The notes beneath the pieces are model-generated. The model was not told the DNA's origin. It searched no databases and saw only the letters and a list, made by a program, of their open reading frames with translations. Below are positions 44,574-51,836 of a stretch of 64,000 bases of DNA, piece by piece. Position 1 is the stretch's first letter; the number at the start of each line of letters is the position of its first letter. Source of the DNA: Sulfuriferula sp047300855 (GTDB lineage: Bacteria > Pseudomonadota > Gammaproteobacteria > Burkholderiales > Sulfuriferulaceae); contig NZ_CP170197.1 in assembly GCF_047300855.1 (NCBI RefSeq), positions 1 to 64,000 on the forward strand, in the 5' to 3' direction. The position numbers were made by a program, and so were the translations under genes.

Positions 44574-45212
44574 TTAGCCAGCCTGTGGATAGGTGCTGTC
44601 GCCATGCGGTGCAGCCCTGAACTCAGGCAGCAGCTCGGCGTGCGACGAGAGCGCGCACAGGTTCGGATAGCCCGCAGCGCTGACGATCTCGGGGAGCGTC
44701 ATTTGAGTAAAGTGCCATGCGACCGCAGTGCTGACGCCCGCCTGGCCGATTGTTCCGCTATCGATCGCCAGCGGCTTGTGATCAAGCTCAGCCTCCAGCG
44801 CCCCATATGCCGCGAGGAGCTGGCCTGTCACGCGCGCTACCCAGGGTTCGTGCAACTTCTCAGCGGGCCGCAGGTTGCGTTCATAGATGATCTGGACACT
44901 CTTCTCGCAAGCGGCAAGGGCGAGGCCAATCACGCGGAGCGCGTGCTGGCGCTCCGATAGGTGGATGGGCATAAGACTCTTGCGCGGGGCGGCAAGCGCC
45001 TCGGCATACTCGAGGATGAGCGTCGAATCCATCAGAACCTCGCCGTCATCGCACACGAGTGACGGAGCTTTGACTACAGGGTTGATCTGTTGAAATTGTG
45101 CGAACGTGCTGAAGACAGAGACCGATCGGTGCTCGAAACGCAGACCGAGCAGTTGTAGCGATATCGCAACACGGCGGACGTAGGGGGAATCGAGCATTCC
45201 GATGAGTTGCAT
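44574..45212 (-). CDS. Glutathione S-transferase family protein
   Basis: A 212-residue GST-like protein with an N-terminal thioredoxin-fold domain (LIGMLDSPYVRRVAISLQLLGL, catalytic Ser in DSPYVRR, VKAPSLVCDDGEVLMDSTLILEY) and a C-terminal all-helical domain. The PxLV-DS-ILEY glutathione-binding motif is intact. Probably a detoxifying or reductive GST; substrate unknown. Confidence 0.88.
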   Translation of the reverse strand: MQLIGMLDSPYVRRVAISLQLLGLRFEHRSVSVFSTFAQFQQINPVVKAPSLVCDDGEVLMDSTLILEYAEALAAPRKSLMPIHLSERQHALRVIGLALAACEKSVQIIYERNLRPAEKLHEPWVARVTGQLLAAYGALEAELDHKPLAIDSGTIGQAGVSTAVAWHFTQMTLPEIVSAAGYPNLCALSSHAELLPEFRAAPHGDSTYPQAG

Positions 45213-45342
45213 GACGCCTCCGGCTCGTGTTGGTGGCTAATGAAGCTGCAGAAAAACCCCACCCTACCCGGAACAAACCGCCCCATCAAGTCTCGACGCC
45301 TGACATATCAACAAGAGGCGAGGCCGCCATGTGGCAACGGGA

Positions 45343-46167
45343 TCACTCTCTTCGCTCGGCCATGATAATGTGAGCCTGGATCTTGCCGTCGACCTGGCCG
45401 TGCCCGAATCTTTTGGCGATGGCGCTTTCGGCAACATTCGTCGCCTGGCCGAGAAGAGACCGGTTCCGCGCTTCGATCTCATTGCGGAGAGGGGTGCCCT
45501 GGCAGTAAGCCAGGGCCGGGATTCTTGCAGACTCCGCGATGCTTCTTGCTGCAATCGTATCGACGCGGGGCGCCGTGACGAAGCCACCATTCCGCAGGTC
45601 TGTTTGAATGGTGGCAACGTCGTAGTAGCCATGGGGAGTACGGGCCATGAAACGCAGGGGATCGTCGGGAAAGAGCGGCTCGAGAGCCGCTGCCACCGTG
45701 TCAGCGAATTCGTTCTCCTCGATTCGATCCCATACGCTAAAGAGCAGCACGCCGCCTGCTTTCAGAACCCGGCGCGCCTCCGAGAAAGCTTTTGCCTTGT
45801 CGGGAAAGAACATCACCCCAAATTGACACACCACTGCGTCAAACGATTCGTCCGCGAAGGGTAGTTGCATGGCATCAGCCTGCCGCCACTCGACCGGACG
45901 TGACGTTCCCACCTCGGAGGCCAGGTCCAGCATAGGCTGATTCAGGTCTGTGGCCACAATCGATACATCGTCAGGCAAGAGTGAGGCAAGATGGCGTGTA
46001 ACAACGCCAGTGCCAGCGGCAACTTCAAGTACCCGGGCAAGCTTCCGGGAGGCCAATCGCTGCGCGAGCCCCTTGGCGTACTGCTCAAAGATGAGTGGAA
46101 CGAGATACGCTTCGTAAAGCCTGGGGATTGAGCCGGCGAAGACTTCATCAGACTGGGGGTTGCTCAT
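45343..46167 (-). CDS. Class I SAM-dependent methyltransferase
   Basis: A 274-residue Rossmann-fold methyltransferase with motif I VLEVAAGTGVVTRHLASLL, motif II IVATDLNQPMLDLA, and FDAVVCQFGVMFFPDKAKAFSEARRVLKAGG, similar to UbiE-type enzymes. It ends near a repeat copy and its start lies inside an 86-bp repeat (46166-46251). The substrate is not known. First gene of the accessory region. Confidence 0.85.
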   Translation of the reverse strand: MSNPQSDEVFAGSIPRLYEAYLVPLIFEQYAKGLAQRLASRKLARVLEVAAGTGVVTRHLASLLPDDVSIVATDLNQPMLDLASEVGTSRPVEWRQADAMQLPFADESFDAVVCQFGVMFFPDKAKAFSEARRVLKAGGVLLFSVWDRIEENEFADTVAAALEPLFPDDPLRFMARTPHGYYDVATIQTDLRNGGFVTAPRVDTIAARSIAESARIPALAYCQGTPLRNEIEARNRSLLGQATNVAESAIAKRFGHGQVDGKIQAHIIMAERRE

Positions 46168-46251
46168 CTCAGGCTCCTTTGCATGCGGTGATCATCCTGC
46201 GCTGGAGGGATTTTGCTTGGCCGGGGAAGGGAAGTCCATAGAGAGGGGTTA
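46166..46251. repeat. Direct repeat copy A (about 86 bp)
   Basis: An imperfect direct repeat of 48149-48233, starting ATCTCAGG and running through GCATGCGGTGATCATCCTGCGCTGGA to GGGTTA. It covers the start codon and upstream region of the methyltransferase. The two copies enclose seqA, the PIN-like gene and the IS110 remnant. Confidence 0.85.
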
Positions 46252-46264
46252 GGTTTCACTTAGC

Positions 46265-46299
46265 AAGCGCTTGACAAGCACATAGTAAGCGCTTAAAGT
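46265..46299 (+). promoter_or_regulatory. seqA promoter with two AAGCGCTT palindromes
   Basis: A TTGACA -35 box at 46271-46276 and TAAAGT -10 box at 46294-46299 are 17 bp apart. Two copies of the palindrome AAGCGCTT, at 46265-46272 and 46287-46294, are 22 bp apart (two helical turns) and overlap both promoter elements. This would suit repression by a dimeric or oligomeric protein. Confidence 0.65.
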
Positions 46300-46345
46300 G
46301 CTTTTCACGCGCTGTCTGAGCGTGTGTAACAAGCAAGGGACGACC

Positions 46346-46843
46346 ATGAAGACCATTGAAGTTGAAGACGACATTTACGGCTACATAGCTGCGCAAACCA
46401 AGGAGATCGGCGAGCCCGCGACGAGCATTCTTCGCAGGCTGCTTGGCGTGCCCGCTAGCGCCCAACCCGCCCAGGCTGCCAAGGCGGTATTTGCCGCGCA
46501 GCCGCACGAATTGGCATTGCTACTTGCAGAGCCTATGTTCACTAGCTCGACAACGGCAGTGGCCAGGATGCTCAGAATCTTTAAGGAGGTTCATACGCAG
46601 AAGAAGCAGGACTTCGAGAAGGTGCTCCAGATTCAGGGCCGCAACAGAGCCTACTTTGCACAGAGCGAGCAAGAGATTCTGAAATCGGGGAAAAGCACCC
46701 AGCCGCGCGAGATTGAAGGTACTGGGTTCTGGGTCATGACAAACTCCCCGACCCAGCAGAAGCAGCAGATGGTGCGCGAAGTGCTCGAAGTGCTTGGGTA
46801 CAGCCAAGCGGCCGTTAAGGCGGCAGTGGCGGTGATTCAGTAA
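46346..46843 (+). CDS. seqA: SeqA-like replication-sequestration protein
   Basis: A 165-residue homologue of SeqA from the ATG at 46346, which has AAGGGA upstream. The N-terminal oligomerisation domain MKTIEVEDDIYGYIAAQTKE parallels E. coli MKTIEVDDELYSYI, and the DNA-binding domain keeps GRNRAYFAQSEQEILKSG and GTGFWVMTN. Compared with E. coli as I recall it, the two arginines (here Arg99, Arg101) and the first contact Asn (Asn133) are kept, but the second contact Asn is Pro135 (SPTQQK). E. coli SeqA binds hemimethylated GATC at oriC. The gene is in an accessory context and betaproteobacteria usually lack it. Confidence 0.85.
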   Translation: MKTIEVEDDIYGYIAAQTKEIGEPATSILRRLLGVPASAQPAQAAKAVFAAQPHELALLLAEPMFTSSTTAVARMLRIFKEVHTQKKQDFEKVLQIQGRNRAYFAQSEQEILKSGKSTQPREIEGTGFWVMTNSPTQQKQQMVREVLEVLGYSQAAVKAAVAVIQ

Positions 46844-46879
46844 CCGTCCACAAGCCGCGTTGTTCTGCGAGGTCGACCG

Positions 46880-47494
46880 CTATGTTAGCGGTTCGGCTGG
46901 CAAGGCATAGGATACCTTGGTTCCCTCAACCTTGACGACGCCACGCTTACACAGCGCGGCAAACAATGCGGCAAGCTGTTGCTCGGACAACTCCTTTTTG
47001 AACAGTGCGTGAAGGGTGCTCAGCAAGGTCTTTTGGGTTCTTGGCTTCGATGCTTTGCGACGAATTAGGTCTGCAATCACGGCTTCGACTTGGGCCTCTG
47101 GCGCTGCAGGAAGCACAGGCTTGAAATAGGGAATGTCTGCAATGCATATAGATCGCTGGGCAAAAATCCTTTTCCCTTTGAGATATTTCAGCAGCGAATC
47201 AAACCCCGTGTCTTTCGAGATGACATGGAAGAAGGCGGTGGGTTCCGTCGCTGACAAAACCCCGATGTAATAGGCAATGTGAAAGTCGAGAGCATTGTTT
47301 CCGGCTGTTTCGAGAACGATGTATTCGGCGTTGTCGCCCAGCGATTGAAGGGCGGCTGCTAATGAAATGGGAATTTTGGATTGGTTGGGGCCGAGAAAAA
47401 CTTTGACCTTGAACGGCCCGTCTTTGAGCAAGCCGATGTCCTTTGGCTGGACATTCTCAAAATCGACGAGGACGAAGTTGGTGCGCGTTGTCAC
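46880..47494 (-). CDS. PIN/NYN-like domain protein with C-terminal helical domain
   Basis: A 204-residue protein. The PIN/NYN nuclease-like part (residues 5-115) has acidic positions in VLVDFENVQ (Asp11, Glu13), GNNALDFHIAYYIG (Asp70) and SKDTGFDSLLKYLKGK (Asp95, Asp99). The C-terminal part (150-204) looks like a small winged-helix or helical domain. The start is a GTG preceded by TTAAGG. It is convergent with seqA. Its upstream edge has GTTAAGG, similar to cassette core sites, but no full attC was resolved there. Confidence 0.8.
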   Translation of the reverse strand: MTTRTNFVLVDFENVQPKDIGLLKDGPFKVKVFLGPNQSKIPISLAAALQSLGDNAEYIVLETAGNNALDFHIAYYIGVLSATEPTAFFHVISKDTGFDSLLKYLKGKRIFAQRSICIADIPYFKPVLPAAPEAQVEAVIADLIRRKASKPRTQKTLLSTLHALFKKELSEQQLAALFAALCKRGVVKVEGTKVSYALPAEPLT

Positions 47495-47620
47495 TGGTGA
47501 ACCTTAACGAATGAAAGGGACTTCCCCGTCCCGAGGCTGCGGCGAAGTTACTGCGAACGGCATCAAAAGCGTCATGATGGAACTTCTCGATTTCATCAAC
47601 ACCACCAGAAGAGGAAAGCC

Positions 47621-48105
47621 ATGAGTATTATCACCATCGGCATTGAACTCGCCAAGACAATTTTCGCCGTTCACGGCGTGAATGAAAGCAGCAAGGCAGC
47701 GCTGATCCAACCCAAAATCCAGCGCAGCCAGCTCAGCCGCTGATTGCCAGCATTCCCGGCATAGGCGAAGCCACCGTGGCAAAGCTGCTGGCTTATGCGG
47801 GGGATGTTCGGCGCTTTGCCAACGCCAAGGCGCTGGCGGCCTTCATCGGAATATGCCCGCGTCAGCGTCAGTCGGGGAGTTCGATCAAGGGGCGCACGAT
47901 GATCTCTCGCACCAGCCATGCCGCGCTGCGCAAAGCCTTGTATATGCCGGGGCTGGTGGCGTTGCGCCACAACCCAATCTTGCAAGGGATGAAAGCGAAC
48001 GGCCTGGCACCGAAGGCGGTGGTGGGGGCAGCGATGCGCAAGCTTGCGCATTTGATCTACGGGGTAGTGAAGTCAGGCAAGCCGTTTGATGCAAATTCGC
48101 TATGA
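47621..48105 (+). pseudogene. IS110 family transposase remnant, internally deleted
   Basis: The ATG at 47621 opens the IS110 N-terminus (IGIELAKTIFAVHGVNESSK), which runs 40 codons to a TGA at 47741-47743. The C-terminal transposase_20 half then continues in another frame (LIASIPGIGEATVAKLLAYAG ... AAMRKLAHLIYGVVKSG) to the stop at 48105. About half of a normal 340-residue transposase is missing, so the element is dead. It lies between the direct repeats. Confidence 0.88.
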
Positions 48106-48148
48106 ACAGGGTTGCAATTCAAGACGGTATCTGACCCTGGCTTTCCTA

Positions 48149-48233
48149 ATCTCAGGCGCCTTTGCATGCGGTGATCATCCTGCGCTGGATGGATTTTGCT
48201 TGACGGGTGTGGGAAGTCCGTAGAGCCGGGTTA
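48149..48233. repeat. Direct repeat copy B (about 85 bp)
   Basis: Second copy of the repeat at 46166. It starts ATCTCAGG, keeps GCATGCGGTGATCATCC and TGCGCTGGA, and ends near GGGTTA, with scattered substitutions. Both copies could encode the same short tail QRRMITACKGA on the minus strand, so they may derive from an ancestral upstream sequence. Confidence 0.85.
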
Positions 48234-48255
48234 AAGCGCGATGCAGCTAGCGGGT

Positions 48256-48450
48256 TTAGGAATGGTTTATCCATGCGAAGATTCCGACTATGAGAACGAT
48301 CGTTAGAGTTCCACCAAATAAACTCACGAGGGGCTGACTGGTATCGCCAATCTTTGGCTTGCAACGCCCGAACGTAATGATTGCGATATAAAACCTCCCA
48401 AGATGAAAGGCCACAACTTCGGATAGAAAATTAAAAACGGCATCAAGCAT
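48256..48450 (-). CDS. Small membrane protein, cassette gene
   Basis: A 64-residue protein with two predicted hydrophobic segments (about residues 15-32 and 44-62, SLFGGTLTIVLIVGIFAWINHS). Its start is 12 bp after a GTTAGAG core-site-like sequence on the minus strand, the expected position in an integron cassette. No known family. Confidence 0.6.
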   Translation of the reverse strand: MLDAVFNFLSEVVAFHLGRFYIAIITFGRCKPKIGDTSQPLVSLFGGTLTIVLIVGIFAWINHS

Positions 48451-48461
48451 CTTGGGTTGCG

Positions 48462-48533
48462 CTCTAACGTGCTAGCTCAGAGGCGCGGAGCCGGCTTGCC
48501 GGCGTAGCGTCCCTCTGGAGCGGCGGGTTGGAC
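48462..48533 (-). other. attC-like recombination site 1
   Basis: Boxes CTCTAAC and GTTGGAC bound a folded region with CAGAGG/CCTCTG and GCCGG-CTTG-CCGGC stems. It lies directly after the stop of the HEPN gene at 48544 and directly before the start of the 64-residue ORF, as in a cassette array read on the minus strand. Confidence 0.75.
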
Positions 48534-48543
48534 GACAAATCGC

Positions 48544-49224
48544 TCACTTCAGGTAGTCCGCACAGAACTTCTGCACAAATAGGAGCATGTGCTTCACTTG
48601 CGACTCATCGTATTTGTCAAAATGGCCATGCGCTGCGTCGTTACGCAGATTGGCCCATGAAGTAATCTGCTTCTGCACCAGCGGCCCATACACGCCTTGC
48701 TTAGTAACGGCCGCATTCAGTGGATCCAGCGTCAGGGGTTTGCCTTTTGGCCCAACGACAGAAATGTTGCTCGCCTCGGCGATCTTGCGGAGTGAATCTT
48801 CGAGGACTGCCCCGAGAATTACCGCAGCTGCATCTTTGTACCCCTCGTTGAGAATATGTTCGGCCATTTCCAGAAAGTCCGCGAACACTTCCGCCTGAGC
48901 GAGGCTCTTAAAGTTCGAGAGCATTCCAGATTCAAGGTCACTCGCGACTGCTTTAAGGATGCCGGCAACATCGCTGACGTGGCGATAGTGGTTGCTGTGC
49001 ATTGAGTTAAATGCGGGAATGCGGATTGCAGCTTGGAACGTGGCGAAATAGTGACTGTCAGCTCCATATAGTTTCGTGATGAGTTGCCCACCTCTAGCCA
49101 CTACTCCAAGTAGCTCCTGGACTCGTTGGTGCGGGAGGTTGCTTGCTGCAGCCGACGCGTCAGCGGAGAGCTTTTCCGCGATCTCAATCAGCGTTTGCAC
49201 TTCTTTCGTGATGATCGGGTTCAT
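48544..49224 (-). CDS. HEPN-like protein, integron cassette
   Basis: A 226-residue protein from the ATG at 49224; an ATG at 49245 would lie inside the attC core site (ATGTTGGAC) and is not preferred. The C-terminal part (130-226) is HEPN-like, with AAAVILGAVLEDSLRKI and the catalytic-type motif SWANLRNDAAHG, giving Arg194, Asn195 and His199 (R-N-x3-H). HEPN RNases act in toxin-antitoxin and phage defence systems; no antitoxin gene is adjacent. Shares its C-terminal domain with the next cassette. Confidence 0.75.
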   Translation of the reverse strand: MNPIITKEVQTLIEIAEKLSADASAAASNLPHQRVQELLGVVARGGQLITKLYGADSHYFATFQAAIRIPAFNSMHSNHYRHVSDVAGILKAVASDLESGMLSNFKSLAQAEVFADFLEMAEHILNEGYKDAAAVILGAVLEDSLRKIAEASNISVVGPKGKPLTLDPLNAAVTKQGVYGPLVQKQITSWANLRNDAAHGHFDKYDESQVKHMLLFVQKFCADYLK

Positions 49225-49236
49225 GGTTATCTTGTC

Positions 49237-49299
49237 GTCCAACATAAAAGTGAGGGGCCGTGCGCTTTTGCGCAGCCCCTCTCGACTGCCGGGTTGGAG
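49237..49299 (-). other. attC-like recombination site 2
   Basis: GTCCAAC and GTTGGAG boxes enclose a GAGGGGC / GCCCCTC stem with a GCGC-TTTT-GCGC apex. It closely resembles site 4 at 52721 (shared AAAAGT, AGGGGC, GCGCAGCCCCTCT, GACTGCCGGGTT). It is between the two HEPN cassettes. Confidence 0.82.
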
Positions 49300-49308
49300 C
49301 CTTTACGC

Positions 49309-49971
49309 TCACCCAAGAACCAGCCTATTTTCAAGAACGAACTCTTCGATTTCTCGAATCACCCGGTTCGTAATTTCTGGCGTAACCTTCTCCCAGTTTG
49401 CGCCGTGAGCCGCATCGTTTCGGTAGTCTGCCCAAGAAGCGATGCGGCGCTCTACCGGAAGATCGATGGCACCTTGCGCGCGCAACTCGCTTGCAAATTT
49501 TCCGATTGATCTTTGTTTTTCAGGAATGTTAATACCCTTCTCTTCGCACCAGTTGCGGAGAAATTCCTCGACACCAGCGCAAGCCACAATTACGGCGGCA
49601 GCAGGATGCACCCCTTTAGTACGGGAAAGTTTTCTCGCCTGTGTGAGGATTTCAGATACGACTACCGCCTCAACTTCGTGCCGAATGTTAACGAGATGGC
49701 CTTTAGAGAGATCGAGGTGAAACGCCTGGAGAACCCCTGCAACAGCGAAGAACTGCGATACGGAGGTTTTTTGTTTGAGCGCGTTGCGCATGCTTTCGGA
49801 ATAGACCGACTTGGGGCCGGCAACACTCTGAAATAGGTTGGCTCCACGAGAGGCAAGATTGCTGACATCAAACTGAGAAACGCCAGCAGTGGCTCGGTTC
49901 TTCTCGATCTTCCGGACTTCCTCCAATAGTTCGACAGACCTGTCGATAAGTTTCTTCGTTTCGTCGTGCAT
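49309..49971 (-). CDS. HEPN-like protein, second integron cassette
   Basis: A 220-residue protein from the ATG at 49971. The C-terminal HEPN-like domain (122-220) has AAAVIVACAGVEEFLRNW and SWADYRNDAAHG, giving Arg184, Asn185 and His189. It is related to the protein at 48544 over this domain (AAAVI...A...E..LR, SWA..RNDAAHG) but has a different N-terminal half. No antitoxin gene is seen. Upstream lies an attC split by an insertion sequence. Confidence 0.75.
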   Translation of the reverse strand: MHDETKKLIDRSVELLEEVRKIEKNRATAGVSQFDVSNLASRGANLFQSVAGPKSVYSESMRNALKQKTSVSQFFAVAGVLQAFHLDLSKGHLVNIRHEVEAVVVSEILTQARKLSRTKGVHPAAAVIVACAGVEEFLRNWCEEKGINIPEKQRSIGKFASELRAQGAIDLPVERRIASWADYRNDAAHGANWEKVTPEITNRVIREIEEFVLENRLVLG

Positions 49972-49992
49972 ATGAGGTTCCGTGGTTAAGGT

Positions 49993-49999
49993 TCCCAAC
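49993..49999 (-). other. attC-like site 3, left fragment (core box)
   Basis: TCCCAAC is one arm of an attC whose remaining part lies at 51767-51829 beyond the IS element. Rejoining the two across the AACG duplication restores boxes TCCCAAC...GTTGGGC around a CACCGG-CCTGCGCG / CGCGCAGG-T-CCGGTG stem. Confidence 0.75.
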
Positions 50000-50000
50000 G

Positions 50001-51766
50001 AAGCTGTATAAAAACCCCATTCTGCCCTGAACGATTCACCCGGACAAGGTCGAAGAAATAATCGCGATAACCACAGGAAATGCACATGGCCCGCTACAAG
50101 ATCATTGATCGCAGTCCGCGATTTCTACCGGTGGTGTTGGATGCGCAATTGATGAGCGGCAGCTTCGAATACGCCTTGGACTACCTGATCGACCACGAGC
50201 TCGATCTTGGCGCCCTGGATCGCCGCTACCGCAACGACGACACCGGCAGCACCGCCTACGACCCCCGCGTCCTACTCAAGATCATCCTGCTCGCCTACAG
50301 CCGCGGCATGATCAGCAGCCGCAATATAGAGCGCGCCTGCCGCGAGAATGTCCTGTTTATGGCCATCTCCGGCGATTGCGCCCCGCAATTCACCACCCTG
50401 GCCAAATTCGTGCGCGAACTGCGCAGCGAAATCACCGAGCTGTTCACCCAAGTGCTCCTGACCTGTGATGCGCAAGGCTTGATCGGTCGCCAGATGTTTG
50501 CCATCGACGGCGTCAAGCTGCCCAGCAATGCCGCCAAGAAACGCAGTGGCACCCACGCCGAGCTGGCACGCCAAGCTGAGCGTATGGAAGCCGCAGTGGC
50601 CACGATCCTCACCACGCACCAAAGCCGCGATGAAACCAACGCAGTCGAGGACAACGAGCTTGATGTGCAACGCACCCAGAAACTCGCCACTGAAGCCGCG
50701 CGCATCCGCGCCTTTCTGGCCAAGCATAAGGAACGCCGCTCGCGTAAAGGCGCGATTCGTAAAAGCAACACGACGGACAATGACAGCGCCAAAATGGCCA
50801 CCTCCAAAGGCGTGATCCAAGGCTTCACCGGTGTTGCCGCCGTCGACAGCCAACATCAAATCATTGTGGCCGCCACCGCCCTGGGCTCGGGTAGCGAGCA
50901 AGAAATCCTGCTGCCGATGATAGAGCGAACCCAGCCTTATCGCACGGCGCAAACCCTGATTACGGCGGATGCGGGCTACCACTCCGAAGCCAACCTCAAG
51001 CAATTGCACGAGCAAGGTATTCCGGCATTGATTGCCGATGGCTTGATGCGTAAGCGCGATCCGCGCTTAGTGGCTCAAGCCAGCCACCAGACCAAACCGC
51101 ACCCTTTGCACGACAAGCGCCCACCCAAGCCGGACGGCAAGTTTCAACCTAAAGACTTCGACTACGACCCCGTCGCACAAACCTGCATCTGCCCTGCCGG
51201 GCAATCGCTCTACTCCAGCGGAAGTCATTGCACCACCCATGGCCGCACGCATCACAAGTTTCAGGGGAGCCAACGCAGTTGTGGGCCTTGCGACTTGCGT
51301 CAACGCTGCTTACGCCACCCCGAGAGAACGCGCACACGCCAAGTGGCGTTCTTCCAGAAACAGCAAGCCTCGCCGCTGCCCCACACCGAGCGCATGAAAC
51401 AAGCGATTGATAGCGCCGAAGGACGTAAACGCTATGGGCAAAGAATGGCCACGGTGGAACCGGTGTTTGGCAACCTGCGCAGCAACAAGCGACTCGATCG
51501 TTTCACGCTGCGCGGTCAGGAGAAGGTGAATACGCAATGGCATCTCTTCTGTTTGGTGCACAACATCGAGAAGCTGGCGCATCACGGCTATGGGCGGTAG
51601 CCAACGATAGAAGGGGCATCATGCCCGCTATTCTGTAAGTCGAGTGGGTCAGTCGACCGCATTCTCTGAAGTGAAAATCACAAAACTATTTGTGTGCTGG
51701 CGCGGAATCGCTGCGGCGAGAAAATTCGCCTCAAAGAAATCTGAAAAGGGGTTTTTATACAGCTTG
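50001..51766 (+). mobile_element. IS1182-family insertion sequence inside an attC site
   Basis: A complete element of about 1.77 kb with perfect 18-bp terminal inverted repeats AAGCTGTATAAAAACCCC at 50001-50018 and its complement at 51748-51765, one transposase gene inside, and a 4-bp AACG flank on each side (49997-50000 and 51767-51770) that fits a target duplication. Insertion split an integron attC between the core box and the stem. Confidence 0.88.
50086..51600 (+). CDS. IS1182 family transposase
   Basis: About 504 residues from the ATG at 50086, spaced correctly from AGGA at 50074; an ATG at 50080 is too close. The N-terminal DUF772 domain (YDPRVLLKIILLAYSRGMISSRNIE) and the DDE domain are intact: Asp in FAIDGVKLPSN, Asp in TADAGYHSEANL and Glu in ATVEPVFGNLRSNKRLDRF. 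A zinc-finger-like cysteine set lies in between (CICPAGQ, CGPCDLRQRC). No frameshift or stop, so it may still be active. Confidence 0.92.
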   Translation: MARYKIIDRSPRFLPVVLDAQLMSGSFEYALDYLIDHELDLGALDRRYRNDDTGSTAYDPRVLLKIILLAYSRGMISSRNIERACRENVLFMAISGDCAPQFTTLAKFVRELRSEITELFTQVLLTCDAQGLIGRQMFAIDGVKLPSNAAKKRSGTHAELARQAERMEAAVATILTTHQSRDETNAVEDNELDVQRTQKLATEAARIRAFLAKHKERRSRKGAIRKSNTTDNDSAKMATSKGVIQGFTGVAAVDSQHQIIVAATALGSGSEQEILLPMIERTQPYRTAQTLITADAGYHSEANLKQLHEQGIPALIADGLMRKRDPRLVAQASHQTKPHPLHDKRPPKPDGKFQPKDFDYDPVAQTCICPAGQSLYSSGSHCTTHGRTHHKFQGSQRSCGPCDLRQRCLRHPERTRTRQVAFFQKQQASPLPHTERMKQAIDSAEGRKRYGQRMATVEPVFGNLRSNKRLDRFTLRGQEKVNTQWHLFCLVHNIEKLAHHGYGR

Positions 51767-51829
51767 AACGTTTGAATTCACCGGCCTGCGCGGTTTTTCG
51801 CGCAGGTCCGGTGGAATGATGGGTTGGGC
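51767..51829 (-). other. attC-like site 3, right fragment
   Basis: From the AACG duplication through the CACCGGCCTGCGCG stem, GTTTTT loop and CGCGCAGG-T-CCGGTG arm to the GTTGGGC box at 51823-51829. It lies directly after the stop of the membrane-protein cassette gene. Confidence 0.8.
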
Positions 51830-51836
51830 GTCACTG

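Noticed and set aside
46166..46251. Direct repeat considered as an attC
   Set aside because: It ends in GTTAGG-like bases but has no matching box at the other end and no palindromic stem.
46844..46879. Region between seqA and the PIN gene as an attC
   Set aside because: AACCG...CGGTT could pair, but the RYYYAAC/GTTRRRY boxes are not convincing.
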